NCBI GenBank assembly: GCA_030834695.1 | Contig: JAUQXK010000075.1 | Span: 1 to 34,402 of the forward strand | From: Desulfobacterales bacterium | Lineage (GTDB): Bacteria > Desulfobacterota > Desulfobacteria > Desulfobacterales > SpSt-501 | Direction of reading: 5' to 3' | DNA length: 34,402 bases | In this document: positions 14,838 to 21,634 of the stretch, one piece after another | How positions within the stretch are numbered: the first letter of the stretch is position 1 | How the letters are laid out: every line of letters starts with the position of its first letter | Made by a program: the position numbers and the translations under genes | Notes under the pieces: generated by a model | The model's database searches: none | Seen by the model: the letters and a program-made list of their open reading frames with translations, nothing else | Told to the model about the DNA's origin: nothing

Positions 14838-15308
14838 TCACTGAGTCATTTCTTCGATCGAAAGCTCGTCGTGGATATTGATACACCCCATCACGCTTTG
14901 AGCCGCCGGGCATTTCACCAGATAGGAGGAGAAAGCCTCCTGCGCCTCTGCGGATCTGCCCGGCGGAACCTTCAAATGATATTTCACCCGGATATCCGTT
15001 ATCTTCAAAACGCCGTTCACATCCTTGATATCCCCTTCCACATCGGCTCGATAGCGCTCCTCGGGAGTTGGGATTTTCTTTCCTGACAGCGCCGCTGCCA
15101 GCGTGCCCATCATTCAACCGGCGGTTGCAGCCACGATATGATCCAGGGTCGCCGCGTGCTCCTTCTCCGGTTCGACCTTGTAGAAGCTCTTTATCCCCCC
15201 ATGGACGCCGTAAAAGACCGGCTCGTTGAACCCTTCGATCATGGCCCGGCGGGTAGGGCCTATTTCGCGAACGATCTTGATTCGAGATGTGTGAACAAGC
15301 GCTCCCAT
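14838..15308 (-). CDS. Selenocysteine-containing OsmC-like protein, UGA at 15114-15116 read as Sec
   Basis: From ATG 15308 (AGGAGG 7 bases upstream) 64 codons run to an in-frame TGA at 15116-15114. The same frame then continues 91 codons to TGA 14840-14838, giving 156 residues with Sec65. The UGA lies in HIVAATAG-U-MMGTLAAALSGKKI, exactly where OsmC/Ohr-fold proteins have the first catalytic Cys (pattern GGCxMGTL). The second conserved Cys is present in VKCPAAQSVMG. In the family this Cys pair reduces organic hydroperoxides; Sec at the attacking position should raise reactivity. A stable hairpin with a GGC loop follows the UGA at 20 bases. Selenoprotein OsmC-like proteins have been described before, which supports the reading. 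Downstream of the dioxygenase gene by 48 bases on the same strand, so probably co-transcribed. Confidence 0.9.
15083..15101 (-). promoter_or_regulatory. Putative bacterial SECIS element for the OsmC-like gene
   Basis: On the minus strand, CTGGCAGC (15101-15094) pairs with GCTGTCAG (15090-15083), with one G-U pair, around the 3-base loop GGC. The loop begins 20 bases after the UGA. Stem length (8 bp), loop size, loop-leading G and distance fit the published bacterial SECIS consensus. Confidence 0.75.
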
Positions 15309-15356
15309 GATTTTCCTCCTTTTTCGTTTCCCGTTGTCGGTGCCGGCTTCCCAATG

Positions 15357-16319
15357 CTAAGAGGCATGCTCGAAAGCCTGGGTTTGAAGCGGTGGAAGAA
15401 CTGCTTCGATTTCTTCCCGGATACCTTCATAGTTCGCCGGAAGCATCAGCGAACTGCCGAGTCGCTCCAGCGGCTCGTCTATCGCAAAACCCGGGGAATC
15501 GGTTGCGATCTCGAAGAGAACCCCTCCGGGTTCATGGAAATAGATCGACTTGAAGTAGTTGCGGTCGCGAACCTCGGTGACGTTAACGCCTGCCTGCCGG
15601 AGGTGCGCCTGCCAGGCCATCTGCTCCCGGTCCGTCTTGGCGCGAAAGGCGATATGGTGAACAGTGCCGGTGCCGAGCCGCCCTTTTGGAGCGGAGCGGT
15701 CAACCACCACGTCGAGATATTGGCCCGCTGATGAGGCACCGTTCATCTTGAAACGATAGCGATTCTTCTCACTGGCATGCAATACCATTCCCATCGAATT
15801 GGTGAGCAGGGCTTGAGTGCCCTCAAGACGGCTCTGCAGAGCCGTCGCCGAGTGAAAACCCCTGATGCCATGCAACCGGTCGACCGGACTTTCATCCCAG
15901 TGTGAAATCGATGGCAGGTTTTCAGTGCCGATCAGTTCGACCGTAAGGCCGTGAGGGTCTTTAAACTCGAGGACCGGCTCACCGAAACGGAATGCCTTCT
16001 GAACCGGGATGCCGGTTCCGTTCAGACGCTGGACCCAATAAGACAACGCCTCGCGTGAAACGGCAAACGCTGTGGAAACCATCATCCCTGCACCCGGTCG
16101 ACCGCCGGGCATCCGGTCCCATGGAAAAAAGGTGAGAATGGTCCCCGGCGTCCCGCCCGCATCGCCGTAATAAAGATGATAGGTATAAGGGTCGTCGAAA
16201 TTGACGGTTTGCTTCACCAGCCTCAAGCCCAGCACCTGCTGGTAGAAGCCCACGTTTTCGTCAGGAAAGGACGAAATCGCGGTGATATGATGAATTCCGA
16301 TTGGTCCAACTGGTGCCAC
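15357..16319 (-). CDS. Ring-cleaving dioxygenase, glyoxalase/VOC fold (MhqO/PcpA-like)
   Basis: The protein is 320 residues if started at GTG 16319, which has GGGGAGG 5 bases upstream; an in-frame TTG at 16388 would add 23 residues rich in His and Ser that are not typical. It has two repeats of VOC modules: GIHHITAISSFPDENVGFYQQVLGLRLVKQTVNFDD at the start, and from about residue 160 IRGFHSATA, with HHIAFRA and the metal Glu in GVLFEIATDSPGF. Family members are Fe(II) extradiol dioxygenases acting on hydroquinones, linked in Bacillus to quinone and electrophile resistance. That matches the co-transcribed OsmC-like selenoprotein. The true substrate is unknown. Confidence 0.85.
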   Translation of the reverse strand: MAPVGPIGIHHITAISSFPDENVGFYQQVLGLRLVKQTVNFDDPYTYHLYYGDAGGTPGTILTFFPWDRMPGGRPGAGMMVSTAFAVSREALSYWVQRLNGTGIPVQKAFRFGEPVLEFKDPHGLTVELIGTENLPSISHWDESPVDRLHGIRGFHSATALQSRLEGTQALLTNSMGMVLHASEKNRYRFKMNGASSAGQYLDVVVDRSAPKGRLGTGTVHHIAFRAKTDREQMAWQAHLRQAGVNVTEVRDRNYFKSIYFHEPGGVLFEIATDSPGFAIDEPLERLGSSLMLPANYEGIREEIEAVLPPLQTQAFEHAS

Positions 16320-16389
16320 AGTAGCCTCCCCATAGGAATGGGAATGAGAAGCATGAGGAATTCCCTCACGCTTCTCGCTGTGATTCAAT

Positions 16390-16581
16390 CTACAACCCGT
16401 GACCGTCCCAGGCCCCCGGGGTGTCGTTGCGCCCCTGGGTCCAAGCCGGACTGGTGGGGATCGGCGTGCTGTATGGTTCTGAGGCGATGCTTCTCTGACG
16501 CTGCTTCTCGCCTTCCCTGATTCGGTTTCGGCATGCGCCTCGGCATTTACCGACGGTGTCTCTTGACGGCATCTTTTTCAT
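16390..16581 (-). CDS. Possible small basic protein, 63 aa
   Basis: An ATG at 16581 follows a GAGGAG site by 6 bases and opens a 63-codon frame ending at TAG 16390. The start MKKMPSRDTVGKCRGACRN has a CxxxC motif; the rest is Arg/Ser/Pro-rich and of low complexity, with no recognised domain. It lies between the small Cys-rich gene and the dioxygenase on the same strand. It may be real or only the long leader of the dioxygenase mRNA. Confidence 0.35.
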   Translation of the reverse strand: MKKMPSRDTVGKCRGACRNRIREGEKQRQRSIASEPYSTPIPTSPAWTQGRNDTPGAWDGHGL

Positions 16582-16598
16582 CTTCAAACTCCTCAAGC

Positions 16599-16616
16599 GG
16601 CCCTCACTGGAGGGCC
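16599..16616. repeat. Perfect 7-bp hairpin between two small minus-strand frames
   Basis: GGCCCTC (16599-16605), loop ACTG, and GAGGGCC (16610-16616) form a stable hairpin immediately after the stop of the small Cys-rich gene at 16617. There is no T-run, so it may be a partial terminator or a processing hairpin that sets the relative levels of the upstream small protein and the genes behind it. Confidence 0.5.
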
Positions 16617-16760
16617 CTATTGCGGGAGAAGGCACTTCCTCACGCATTTATTGAAATGGTTTCGGCACTGAATGGATGAGTGTCCATCGGCCTCGCATTC
16701 GTCGAACTGGTATTTACATTCGTTTGAACAATTGGATTTGGTTTTGGTTTCTCCCTTCAT
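16617..16760 (-). CDS. Small twin-CX3C cysteine-rich protein, 47 aa
   Basis: ATG at 16760 is preceded by AGGGAGGTGG, one of the best ribosome binding sites in the window, and the frame ends at TAG 16619-16617. The 47 residues contain six cysteines arranged as C11-x3-C15, C22, C32 and C39-x3-C43, with charged residues around them. Paired CX3C motifs on two short helices resemble CHCH-like or metal-binding hairpins, but no family is recognised. There is no signal peptide. It is first in the minus-strand run that leads into the dioxygenase and OsmC-like selenoprotein, so a thiol-redox or metal role is inferred. Confidence 0.7.
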   Translation of the reverse strand: MKGETKTKSNCSNECKYQFDECEADGHSSIQCRNHFNKCVRKCLLPQ

Positions 16761-17268
16761 AAAGGCCACCTCCCTTAAAGCAAAACGCACATTCTGCTAT
16801 CCTCCGTGGGGCAGGTTGCCTGAACAGCGCCTCTATTAATCGTCTCGAAATAGTACCGTCATGCCGGACGTGATCCGGCATCCAGAACGGGTTGAATTCA
16901 CTGGATTCCGTCTAAAAGCCTGTCCCGGAAATCGGTAATCCGGGGCATGCCGGAATGACGACGTAAAGACAATTACGAAACCCTTAATATGTATCGACCC
17001 GGCGCCGTAATCTGGCTTGATGAGATTTCGCCGGGGTTGTTTTCCCTCCAGAGTATCGGCACTGAGAAATGGGATGGGACCCGGGAGGGAATGGCCCATG
17101 CCACTACATGGTATAGATGTTGGTCCTTTTCTCTCTGCTGTCAAGAGTCCCAGGCTGAGTCGGCCTTCGTAATTTGGAAAGCCGCATCTGAATTCTTGCA
17201 GTGTGGGTGGATCGGCATGGAGTATCACCGCGCATTGCAATTGTGAGGGATCGCCGGTATAGAGAAGC
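16761..17268. other. Gene-poor region containing a palindromic repeat element
   Basis: The 508-base gap between the small twin-CX3C gene and the GIY-YIG gene holds a promoter/ribosome-site region for the former (16761-16800) and the repeat at 16857-16960. The remaining 16961-17268 has open frames on both strands, but none has a good ribosome binding site or recognisable content, so I see no gene there. Confidence 0.5.
16857..16960. repeat. About 104-bp element with inverted ends (CGTCATGCCGG ... CCGGAATGACG)
   Basis: The ends CGTCATGCCGG (16857-16867) and CCGGAATGACG (16950-16960) are inverted repeats matching at 10 of 11 positions, and inner parts GGATCACGT/CCGGCAT and CCGGGGCATGCCGG can also pair. 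Elements beginning CGTCATTCC with GGAATCCAG-like inner sequence are dispersed in many proteobacterial genomes as small non-coding repeats, and this has the same form. No transposase is nearby. It resembles a MITE or REP-type unit. Confidence 0.65.
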
Positions 17269-17556
17269 ATGCCGGGACAGGACGCCGAATGGTCTCTTTA
17301 TATGGTGAGATGCCGCGATGGGAAGCTGTACACGGGGATTGCCACCGACATCGAGCGCCGGATCGCCGAGCATCGAGCCGGCAAGGGCGCGAGGTATCTG
17401 CGCGGCAGGGCGCCCCTGAAGCTGGTTTTTAAAAAAAGGATCGGTTCGCGGTCGCTGGCTCTCAGGGTTGAGCAAGCGGTCAAGAAGCTGCCCAAGTCCA
17501 GGAAGGAAAAAATAATCGACGCCGGCATGGACCTAAGCCGGTGGTTTCGGAAATGA
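17269..17556 (+). CDS. GIY-YIG nuclease family protein (YhbQ-like)
   Basis: This 95-residue protein is a single GIY-YIG domain of normal length. WSLYMVRCRDGKLYTGIATDIERRIAEH gives the two halves of the signature (Y-M-V for GIY, and YTGIA for YIG) and the catalytic Arg; the metal Glu is expected in the RVEQAVKKLP helix near residue 68. Stand-alone members such as YhbQ are thought to act in DNA repair or cleavage, but the role is poorly defined. The ATG has a GAGAAG just upstream. Confidence 0.88.
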   Translation: MPGQDAEWSLYMVRCRDGKLYTGIATDIERRIAEHRAGKGARYLRGRAPLKLVFKKRIGSRSLALRVEQAVKKLPKSRKEKIIDAGMDLSRWFRK

Positions 17557-17928
17557 GCCGGCGGAAGGATTCACTTCAGGCGGCTCCATCGAGCCGCTCT
17601 CCGACCCGCGCTCGTCCTCGCGAATGCTGAACAACCACCACCTCGGGGCTTTTCGCCCCTTGCGGCGCGGGTGCCGGTCGAAATAAAGCGTCATCGTGCC
17701 ATCTGAGGCCGTGGTCACCTCATACCAATGCTTGCGGACATACATCTCTGGGCTGCCGTGACGGCACCTGCCGGTTTCTCGCCAGCTTCGAAGGACAGAC
17801 TTGACCGAGACGGTCCGGCCGCGCCACACGAATTCACTCGGCAGTCCCGGCTCTCCGATTGCCATGCGCGCGGGATCCCCGGTGCCTTCCACCGGGCTGA
17901 TGGCTTCGCTAACAAATCGCTCAGGCAT
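17533..17928 (-). CDS. DUF6504-type protein
   Basis: The 131-residue protein contains FVSEAISPVEGTGDPARMAIGEPGLPSEFVWRGRTVSVKSVLRSW followed by a YVRKHWYEVTTASDGTMTLYFDR segment. This matches my memory of DUF6504 proteins, often found beside DNA polymerase or repair genes in bacteria, function unknown. Its end overlaps the end of the convergent GIY-YIG gene by 24 bases. The ribosome binding site at the ATG (17928) is weak. The C-terminal 20 residues are Ser/Pro-rich. Confidence 0.65.
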   Translation of the reverse strand: MPERFVSEAISPVEGTGDPARMAIGEPGLPSEFVWRGRTVSVKSVLRSWRETGRCRHGSPEMYVRKHWYEVTTASDGTMTLYFDRHPRRKGRKAPRWWLFSIREDERGSESGSMEPPEVNPSAGSFPKPPA

Positions 17929-17993
17929 AAGCTCACGGGGTTCTTTTCGCGAAGTTTTTGGCAGGCGCGGATGCTTTGGCTAACTCCAGGTTC

Positions 17994-18035
17994 TGAAAAA
18001 AACAGCGCGGATATCTGAATCCGCGCTCATTTTTT
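17994..18035. terminator. Bidirectional intrinsic terminator
   Basis: AGCGCGGAT (18004-18012) and ATCCGCGCT (18019-18027) form a 9-bp stem with a 6-base loop. On the plus strand CATTTTTT follows, and on the minus strand GTTTTTTTC follows. On the minus strand it ends the tatA transcript, 53 bases after its stop. Confidence 0.88.
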
Positions 18036-18079
18036 ATGGGCCACCCAAACGACGAGTTGCGGTGCGGAACCTGCCGCGT

Positions 18080-18268
18080 TCAACTCTTTTTGTCTTCCTC
18101 TATTTTTTGCGGCCCCTTCTTATCTTTTTCTTCTTCCTCGGCAGCGCCCTTGAAGTTTTTGATGGCCTTGCCGATTCCGGATCCGATTTCCGGAAGCTTG
18201 CCGGCACCGAAAATGATGAGGATGATCACCAGGATGATAATAAGCTCGGGCATGCCGATTCCAAACAT
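18080..18268 (-). CDS. tatA: Sec-independent translocase TatA/TatE component
   Basis: The 62-residue protein has the TatA form: a short N-terminus [36 protein letters not shown] with one transmembrane helix (about 8-21), the conserved FGAGKLPE hinge with Phe-Gly, and an amphipathic helix, then a charged Glu/Lys tail. It would form the pore for folded cofactor-containing proteins in the cytoplasmic membrane. It stands 8 bases after the Cys-rich gene upstream and is not in a tatABC cluster, so it may be one of several TatA copies. An intrinsic terminator follows. Confidence 0.94.
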   Translation of the reverse strand: MFGIGMPELIIILVIILIIFGAGKLPEIGSGIGKAIKNFKGAAEEEEKDKKGPQKIEEDKKS

Positions 18269-18276
18269 ACGGCCTC

Positions 18277-18681
18277 CTATGTTTCAGGGCTGGACTGCTT
18301 GAATTCCTGCAGCAGCCTTAAAAATTCTTTGGATTTCACATAGCGGTCGACACTGCCTTGGTAGTCGATCCATTTTCTCCAGCAGTCGAGCCAGGCGTCG
18401 TTGTGCCAATAACATTCCGCGTCGCCGCGTCCCTGGAGCCGCTCAATGTAATCCACATATTCGTCTGCACAGGCTTCGCAGAACTGGTAGGGCAGCTTCA
18501 ATCCGCCTTCGGTCGCGTCGGTTTTCGGTTCTATTTGAGTCCCGCATTTTTCGCATTTGAACGAGCAGTTCGTGCATTGAACCACCCGGCGTACCGACAC
18601 TGCTTTTTGCCTGCGGCGCAGAGATGCTTTTTTCTCCCGGGAGGTTTCCAGCTTGTCGTCCAGGGATATGATGTCGGCCAC
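18277..18681 (-). CDS. Cysteine-rich, zinc-ribbon-like protein, unknown function
   Basis: The 134-residue protein starts at GTG 18681 with AGAGGTG 5 bases before it. It has three CxxC pairs: [11 protein letters not shown] (residues about 36-46), then FCEAC (about 68-72), consistent with one or two zinc or iron sites, and a C-terminal region rich in Trp and Asp ([15 protein letters not shown]). The N-terminal 30 residues are basic. No signal peptide. I do not recognise a named family. It ends 8 bases before tatA and is likely co-transcribed, so it may help handle a Tat substrate or be a regulator. Confidence 0.72.
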   Translation of the reverse strand: MADIISLDDKLETSREKKASLRRRQKAVSVRRVVQCTNCSFKCEKCGTQIEPKTDATEGGLKLPYQFCEACADEYVDYIERLQGRGDAECYWHNDAWLDCWRKWIDYQGSVDRYVKSKEFLRLLQEFKQSSPET

Positions 18682-18784
18682 AGAGCACCTCTTTCAAGAT
18701 GTGGGGATTTTCCGGCACCGGCAGAAGCCAATCGAAGGTCTTTATATAGCATCGGCCCGATGGGCTGTCAATTCGCGCCGGTGC

Positions 18785-18814
18785 TTCATGCGGGCCTAAT
18801 TCATGCGGGCCTAA
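18785..18814. repeat. Two tandem copies of a 15-bp unit
   Basis: TTCATGCGGGCCTAA occurs at 18785-18799 and again directly after at 18800-18814, between the divergent Cys-rich gene and upp. It may be a recent slippage duplication or a pair of operator half-sites. Confidence 0.6.
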
Positions 18815-18889
18815 GATTGACACCTTGCGGCGATTCGACTATAGCAACGCAATTGCCCGATTGAAAGACAAATGAGAAAGGAGAGCGCC

Positions 18890-19516
18890 ATGCCCGTGCA
18901 TATCGTGCGACATCCCCTGATCAGGCACAAAATCGCGCTGGCTCGGGAAAGCAATGTGGCGACCAAGGATTTCCGGGAGCTTGCCTCGGAAATCGCAACC
19001 CTCTTGACCTACGAAGCCACCAAGGACCTGGAGACCGAAAAAGAAACGATCCAGGGATGGGCCGGCCCCGTTGAGGTGGAAAAAATCAAGGGCAAGAAAA
19101 TTACGGTGGTGCCCATCCTGCGCGCCGGGCTCGGCATGATGCCGGGGGTACTGAACCTCATCCCATCGGCCAAGGTCAGCATCGTGGGGCTTTACCGCAA
19201 CGAGGAAACCCTCGCGCCGGTGCGCTATTACGTGAAGCTGGCCAAGTCCATGGAAATGCGGGTGGCTCTCATCCTCGACCCGATGCTGGCAACCGGGGGC
19301 TCAACCGTGGCGGCCATCGACCTGCTCAAAGAGTCCGGCTGCCCGCAAATCAAGGGGATCTTCATGGTAGCCGCGCCCGAGGGCATCCGACGCGTGGAAG
19401 CCGCCCACCCGGATGTCGACCTGTATGTTGCCGCGGTGGACGAGAAACTGAATGACGTCGGTTATATCCTGCCGGGTCTGGGGGATGCCGGCGACAAGAT
19501 TTTCGGAACGAAGTAG
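18890..19516 (+). CDS. upp: Uracil phosphoribosyltransferase
   Basis: The 208-residue protein, started at ATG 18890 with AAAGGAGAG 6 bases upstream, equals the E. coli Upp length; an earlier ATG at 18872 would overlap the ribosome site. The PRPP-binding loop [18 protein letters not shown] is intact near residues 130-147, with [10 protein letters not shown] (uracil side) near 76, and the C-terminal IFGTK end is typical. It makes UMP from uracil and PRPP, the salvage branch opposed to the PreTA degradation branch in this window. The next gene starts 2 bases after its stop. Confidence 0.97.
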   Translation: MPVHIVRHPLIRHKIALARESNVATKDFRELASEIATLLTYEATKDLETEKETIQGWAGPVEVEKIKGKKITVVPILRAGLGMMPGVLNLIPSAKVSIVGLYRNEETLAPVRYYVKLAKSMEMRVALILDPMLATGGSTVAAIDLLKESGCPQIKGIFMVAAPEGIRRVEAAHPDVDLYVAAVDEKLNDVGYILPGLGDAGDKIFGTK

Positions 19517-19518
19517 CC

Positions 19519-20598
19519 ATGACGACACCGCGTTTCGAGGGAAACGGCCTGCCCTGCCTGATCGGCAGCCTGCCGCTCACCGATTATGCTCAGGCGGCCC
19601 GGCTGGTGTGGGAGCACACACCGGAGATTCCGCTCTGGGTGCAGCTGCCCAGGGTGCCCGGGGAGAGCATGACCCGTCAGTTCGCCGTGGGCCTGCCGGG
19701 TCTGGCGGAAGAGGACGGCCGCGCGTTCGTCGATACGGCAGGCCCTGATTTTGAAAAGAACCTGCTGGGCTTTTACGAGGAAGCCCTGGCGCTTCAGGAT
19801 GAGGCGGAAGGCCTCGACCGCTCGCGCTTTGCCATGGCCCCGGCCGCGGCCGGGGGCTTTTTCGAGCTGATCCACCAGGCCATGAGGCGGACCCCGCCGC
19901 CGTTGGCGGTGAAAGGGCAAATCATCGGGCCGGTGAGCTTCGGCACCAGCCTGTGCGACCGGAACGGCAAGGCCGTCTTCTACGACCCCCAGCTGCGCGA
20001 TGCCTTCGTCCGGCTGCTGGCCCTGCGGGCCCGCTGGCAGGTCCGACGGCTTTCGGCCATCGACCGGCCGGTGCTGCTGTTCATCGACGATCCGGCCATC
20101 ACCGGTTTCGGATCGTCGATGTATATCGGGCTGAACCGGGAGGACATCTGCCAGGGCCTTGGCGCCATGATCGATGCCGTCCACCGGGAAGGCGGCCTGG
20201 CCGGTGTGCACATCTGCGCCAACGCCGATTGGACCCTGGTTCTGGATTCGGCAGCCGACATTCTCAGCTTCGACGCATATGCCTTCTTTGATCAATTTGT
20301 GATTTACCGGGAGGCGATCCGGCGGTTTGTCGACCGCGGAGGCCTGATCGCCTGGGGCCTGGTGCCCACCCTCAGCCCGGAGGATCTCCAGCGCGAGACC
20401 GCCGATGCCCTGTTTGAGCAGTGGAAATCGAAATCGGCCCAGGTCGCGTCGCTCGGTATCGACCCCAAACAGCTCCTGGCGCAGTCGCTGATCACACCGG
20501 CCTGCGGGATGGGAACCCTGAGCGTCGAACTCGCCATGAAGGCACTGCAGTTGACCCGCGAGCTTTCGAACCGAATCCGCAAAGAACAAAGAGCTTAG
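19519..20598 (+). CDS. MetE/UroD-superfamily protein (cobalamin-independent methionine synthase C-terminal-like)
   Basis: The 359-residue protein has a TIM-barrel-like pattern with the zinc ligands of the MetE catalytic domain: GVHICANADWTLVL (His and Cys, about residue 232-236) and SLITPACGMGTLS (Cys near 332). An N-terminal GSLPLTDYAQAARLV segment is also typical of the family. It is half the length of full MetE, as in the short archaeal and anaerobe forms that use a corrinoid protein or unknown methyl donor. It lies 2 bases after upp. The methyl donor and acceptor are not known, so no symbol is given. Confidence 0.8.
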   Translation: MTTPRFEGNGLPCLIGSLPLTDYAQAARLVWEHTPEIPLWVQLPRVPGESMTRQFAVGLPGLAEEDGRAFVDTAGPDFEKNLLGFYEEALALQDEAEGLDRSRFAMAPAAAGGFFELIHQAMRRTPPPLAVKGQIIGPVSFGTSLCDRNGKAVFYDPQLRDAFVRLLALRARWQVRRLSAIDRPVLLFIDDPAITGFGSSMYIGLNREDICQGLGAMIDAVHREGGLAGVHICANADWTLVLDSAADILSFDAYAFFDQFVIYREAIRRFVDRGGLIAWGLVPTLSPEDLQRETADALFEQWKSKSAQVASLGIDPKQLLAQSLITPACGMGTLSVELAMKALQLTRELSNRIRKEQRA

Positions 20599-20660
20599 AG
20601 CAGAGGGCACAGGGTGAAGAAAAGAATCTTTTACCCCATGCTCTATGCCCCATGCCTTAG
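20590..20660. repeat. Purine-rich repetitive spacer upstream of the MoxR gene
   Basis: The segment contains AGAGCAGAGGGCACAGGGTG and a matching reverse-oriented CCCCATGCTCTATGCCCCATGCC. It can fold as GGGT/ACCC with AAAG/CTTT inside. Very similar words occur at 21553-21617, so this is likely one member of an intergenic repeat family. It partly overlaps the end of the preceding gene. Confidence 0.5.
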
Positions 20661-20695
20661 GCAAACGATGAATAATACAATACAATAGAGGAGCC

Positions 20696-21547
20696 ATGTC
20701 CAACCAAGAAACATCCAACCGCTTCACCGGGGCCTCGCGCTATGTGCTGGACGACGAACTGGCCAAGATCGTCAACATCTCCATGGCGCTGGAGATGCCG
20801 CTCCTGCTCAAGGGCGAGCCGGGCACCGGCAAGACGATGCTGGCGCACGCCATCGCCGAAACCCTGGGCATGCCCCTGATCGTGCTCAACGTGAAATCGA
20901 GCATGAAACTGGTGGAAGCCCTCTACCAGTACGACACCCTCACCCGGCTCAACGACAGCCGTTTCGGCGACTCCAAGCGGGATGTGAGCCGGATCGAGGA
21001 CTACATCCGCATGGGCAAGATCGGCCAGGCCTTCACCGCCGCGGCCCGCACGGTGCTTCTGATCGACGAAATCGACAAGGCCGACACCGACTTTCAGGAC
21101 GACATGCTCGACGTGCTCGATCAGATGGAGTTTGACATCATCGAGATCGACAAAACCGTCAGCGCCCGGCACCGGCCGGTGATCATCATCACGAGCAATG
21201 CCAAGAAGGATCTTTCCGACCCTTTCCTGGGCCGGTGCAATTTCCACCATATCGCCTTCCCGGACCCCGACATGATGCGGCGCATCCTGCGTGTGCACTT
21301 TCCGTCCCTCGACAAGGATTTGCTGGAAAACAGCATCGCGGCGTTCTACCGCATGCGGCAGATCGACGGCGTCGAAAAACGGCCGGCCACGCGCGAGCTG
21401 ATCAACTGGATCCGTGCGCTCAAGGCCGACCCCGACTGCAAAACTGCGCAGATCGGCAAAGGCGAGCCGCCCTACCTCGGAATTCTTTTCAAGAAAAGCC
21501 AGGACTACCAGCGCGCCAGAGAGGCTGCGGCCCGAAGGCGCCTTTGA
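20696..21547 (+). CDS. MoxR-family AAA+ ATPase
   Basis: The 283-residue protein has Walker A GEPGTGKT at residues 40-47, Walker B VLLIDEIDKAD near 118-128, a sensor-1 VIIITSNAKKDLSD segment near 161 and an Arg-finger region LSDPFLGRCNF. This is the MoxR/RavA-like group that works with von Willebrand proteins to mature or insert metals into enzymes such as CO dehydrogenase and methanol dehydrogenase. The next gene encodes exactly such a VWA protein. AGAGGAG precedes the ATG by 5 bases. It is shorter than RavA and lacks extra domains. Confidence 0.92.
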   Translation: MSNQETSNRFTGASRYVLDDELAKIVNISMALEMPLLLKGEPGTGKTMLAHAIAETLGMPLIVLNVKSSMKLVEALYQYDTLTRLNDSRFGDSKRDVSRIEDYIRMGKIGQAFTAAARTVLLIDEIDKADTDFQDDMLDVLDQMEFDIIEIDKTVSARHRPVIIITSNAKKDLSDPFLGRCNFHHIAFPDPDMMRRILRVHFPSLDKDLLENSIAAFYRMRQIDGVEKRPATRELINWIRALKADPDCKTAQIGKGEPPYLGILFKKSQDYQRAREAAARRRL

Positions 21548-21552
21548 GAAAA

Positions 21553-21617
21553 AGGCATAGGGCAAAGAGCATAGAGCATAGGGTCCAAGCCAGCCCTCTG
21601 CCCTCTGCTCTATGCCT
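21553..21617. repeat. Imperfect long inverted repeat of GCATAG-type words between moxR-like and VWA genes
   Basis: AGGCATAG (21553-21560) pairs with CTATGCCT (21610-21617), and the interior contains repeated GAGCATAG and CCCTCTG words that also pair in part. Same word family as 20590-20660. The repeat fills almost the whole spacer and must be transcribed with the operon. Confidence 0.55.
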
Positions 21618-21634
21618 GCGAACGGAGTGAGCCG

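Noticed and set aside
14820-14840. A third recoded UGA at the end of the OsmC-like gene (14838-14840), with a hairpin behind it
   Set aside because: The hairpin loop begins only 10 bases after the UGA, below the distance needed for a SECIS, and the OsmC fold is already complete at that point. I treat it as a normal stop.
16989-17246. 85-codon plus-strand frame upstream of the GIY-YIG gene
   Set aside because: No ribosome binding site, no recognisable content, and it begins just after the repeat element.
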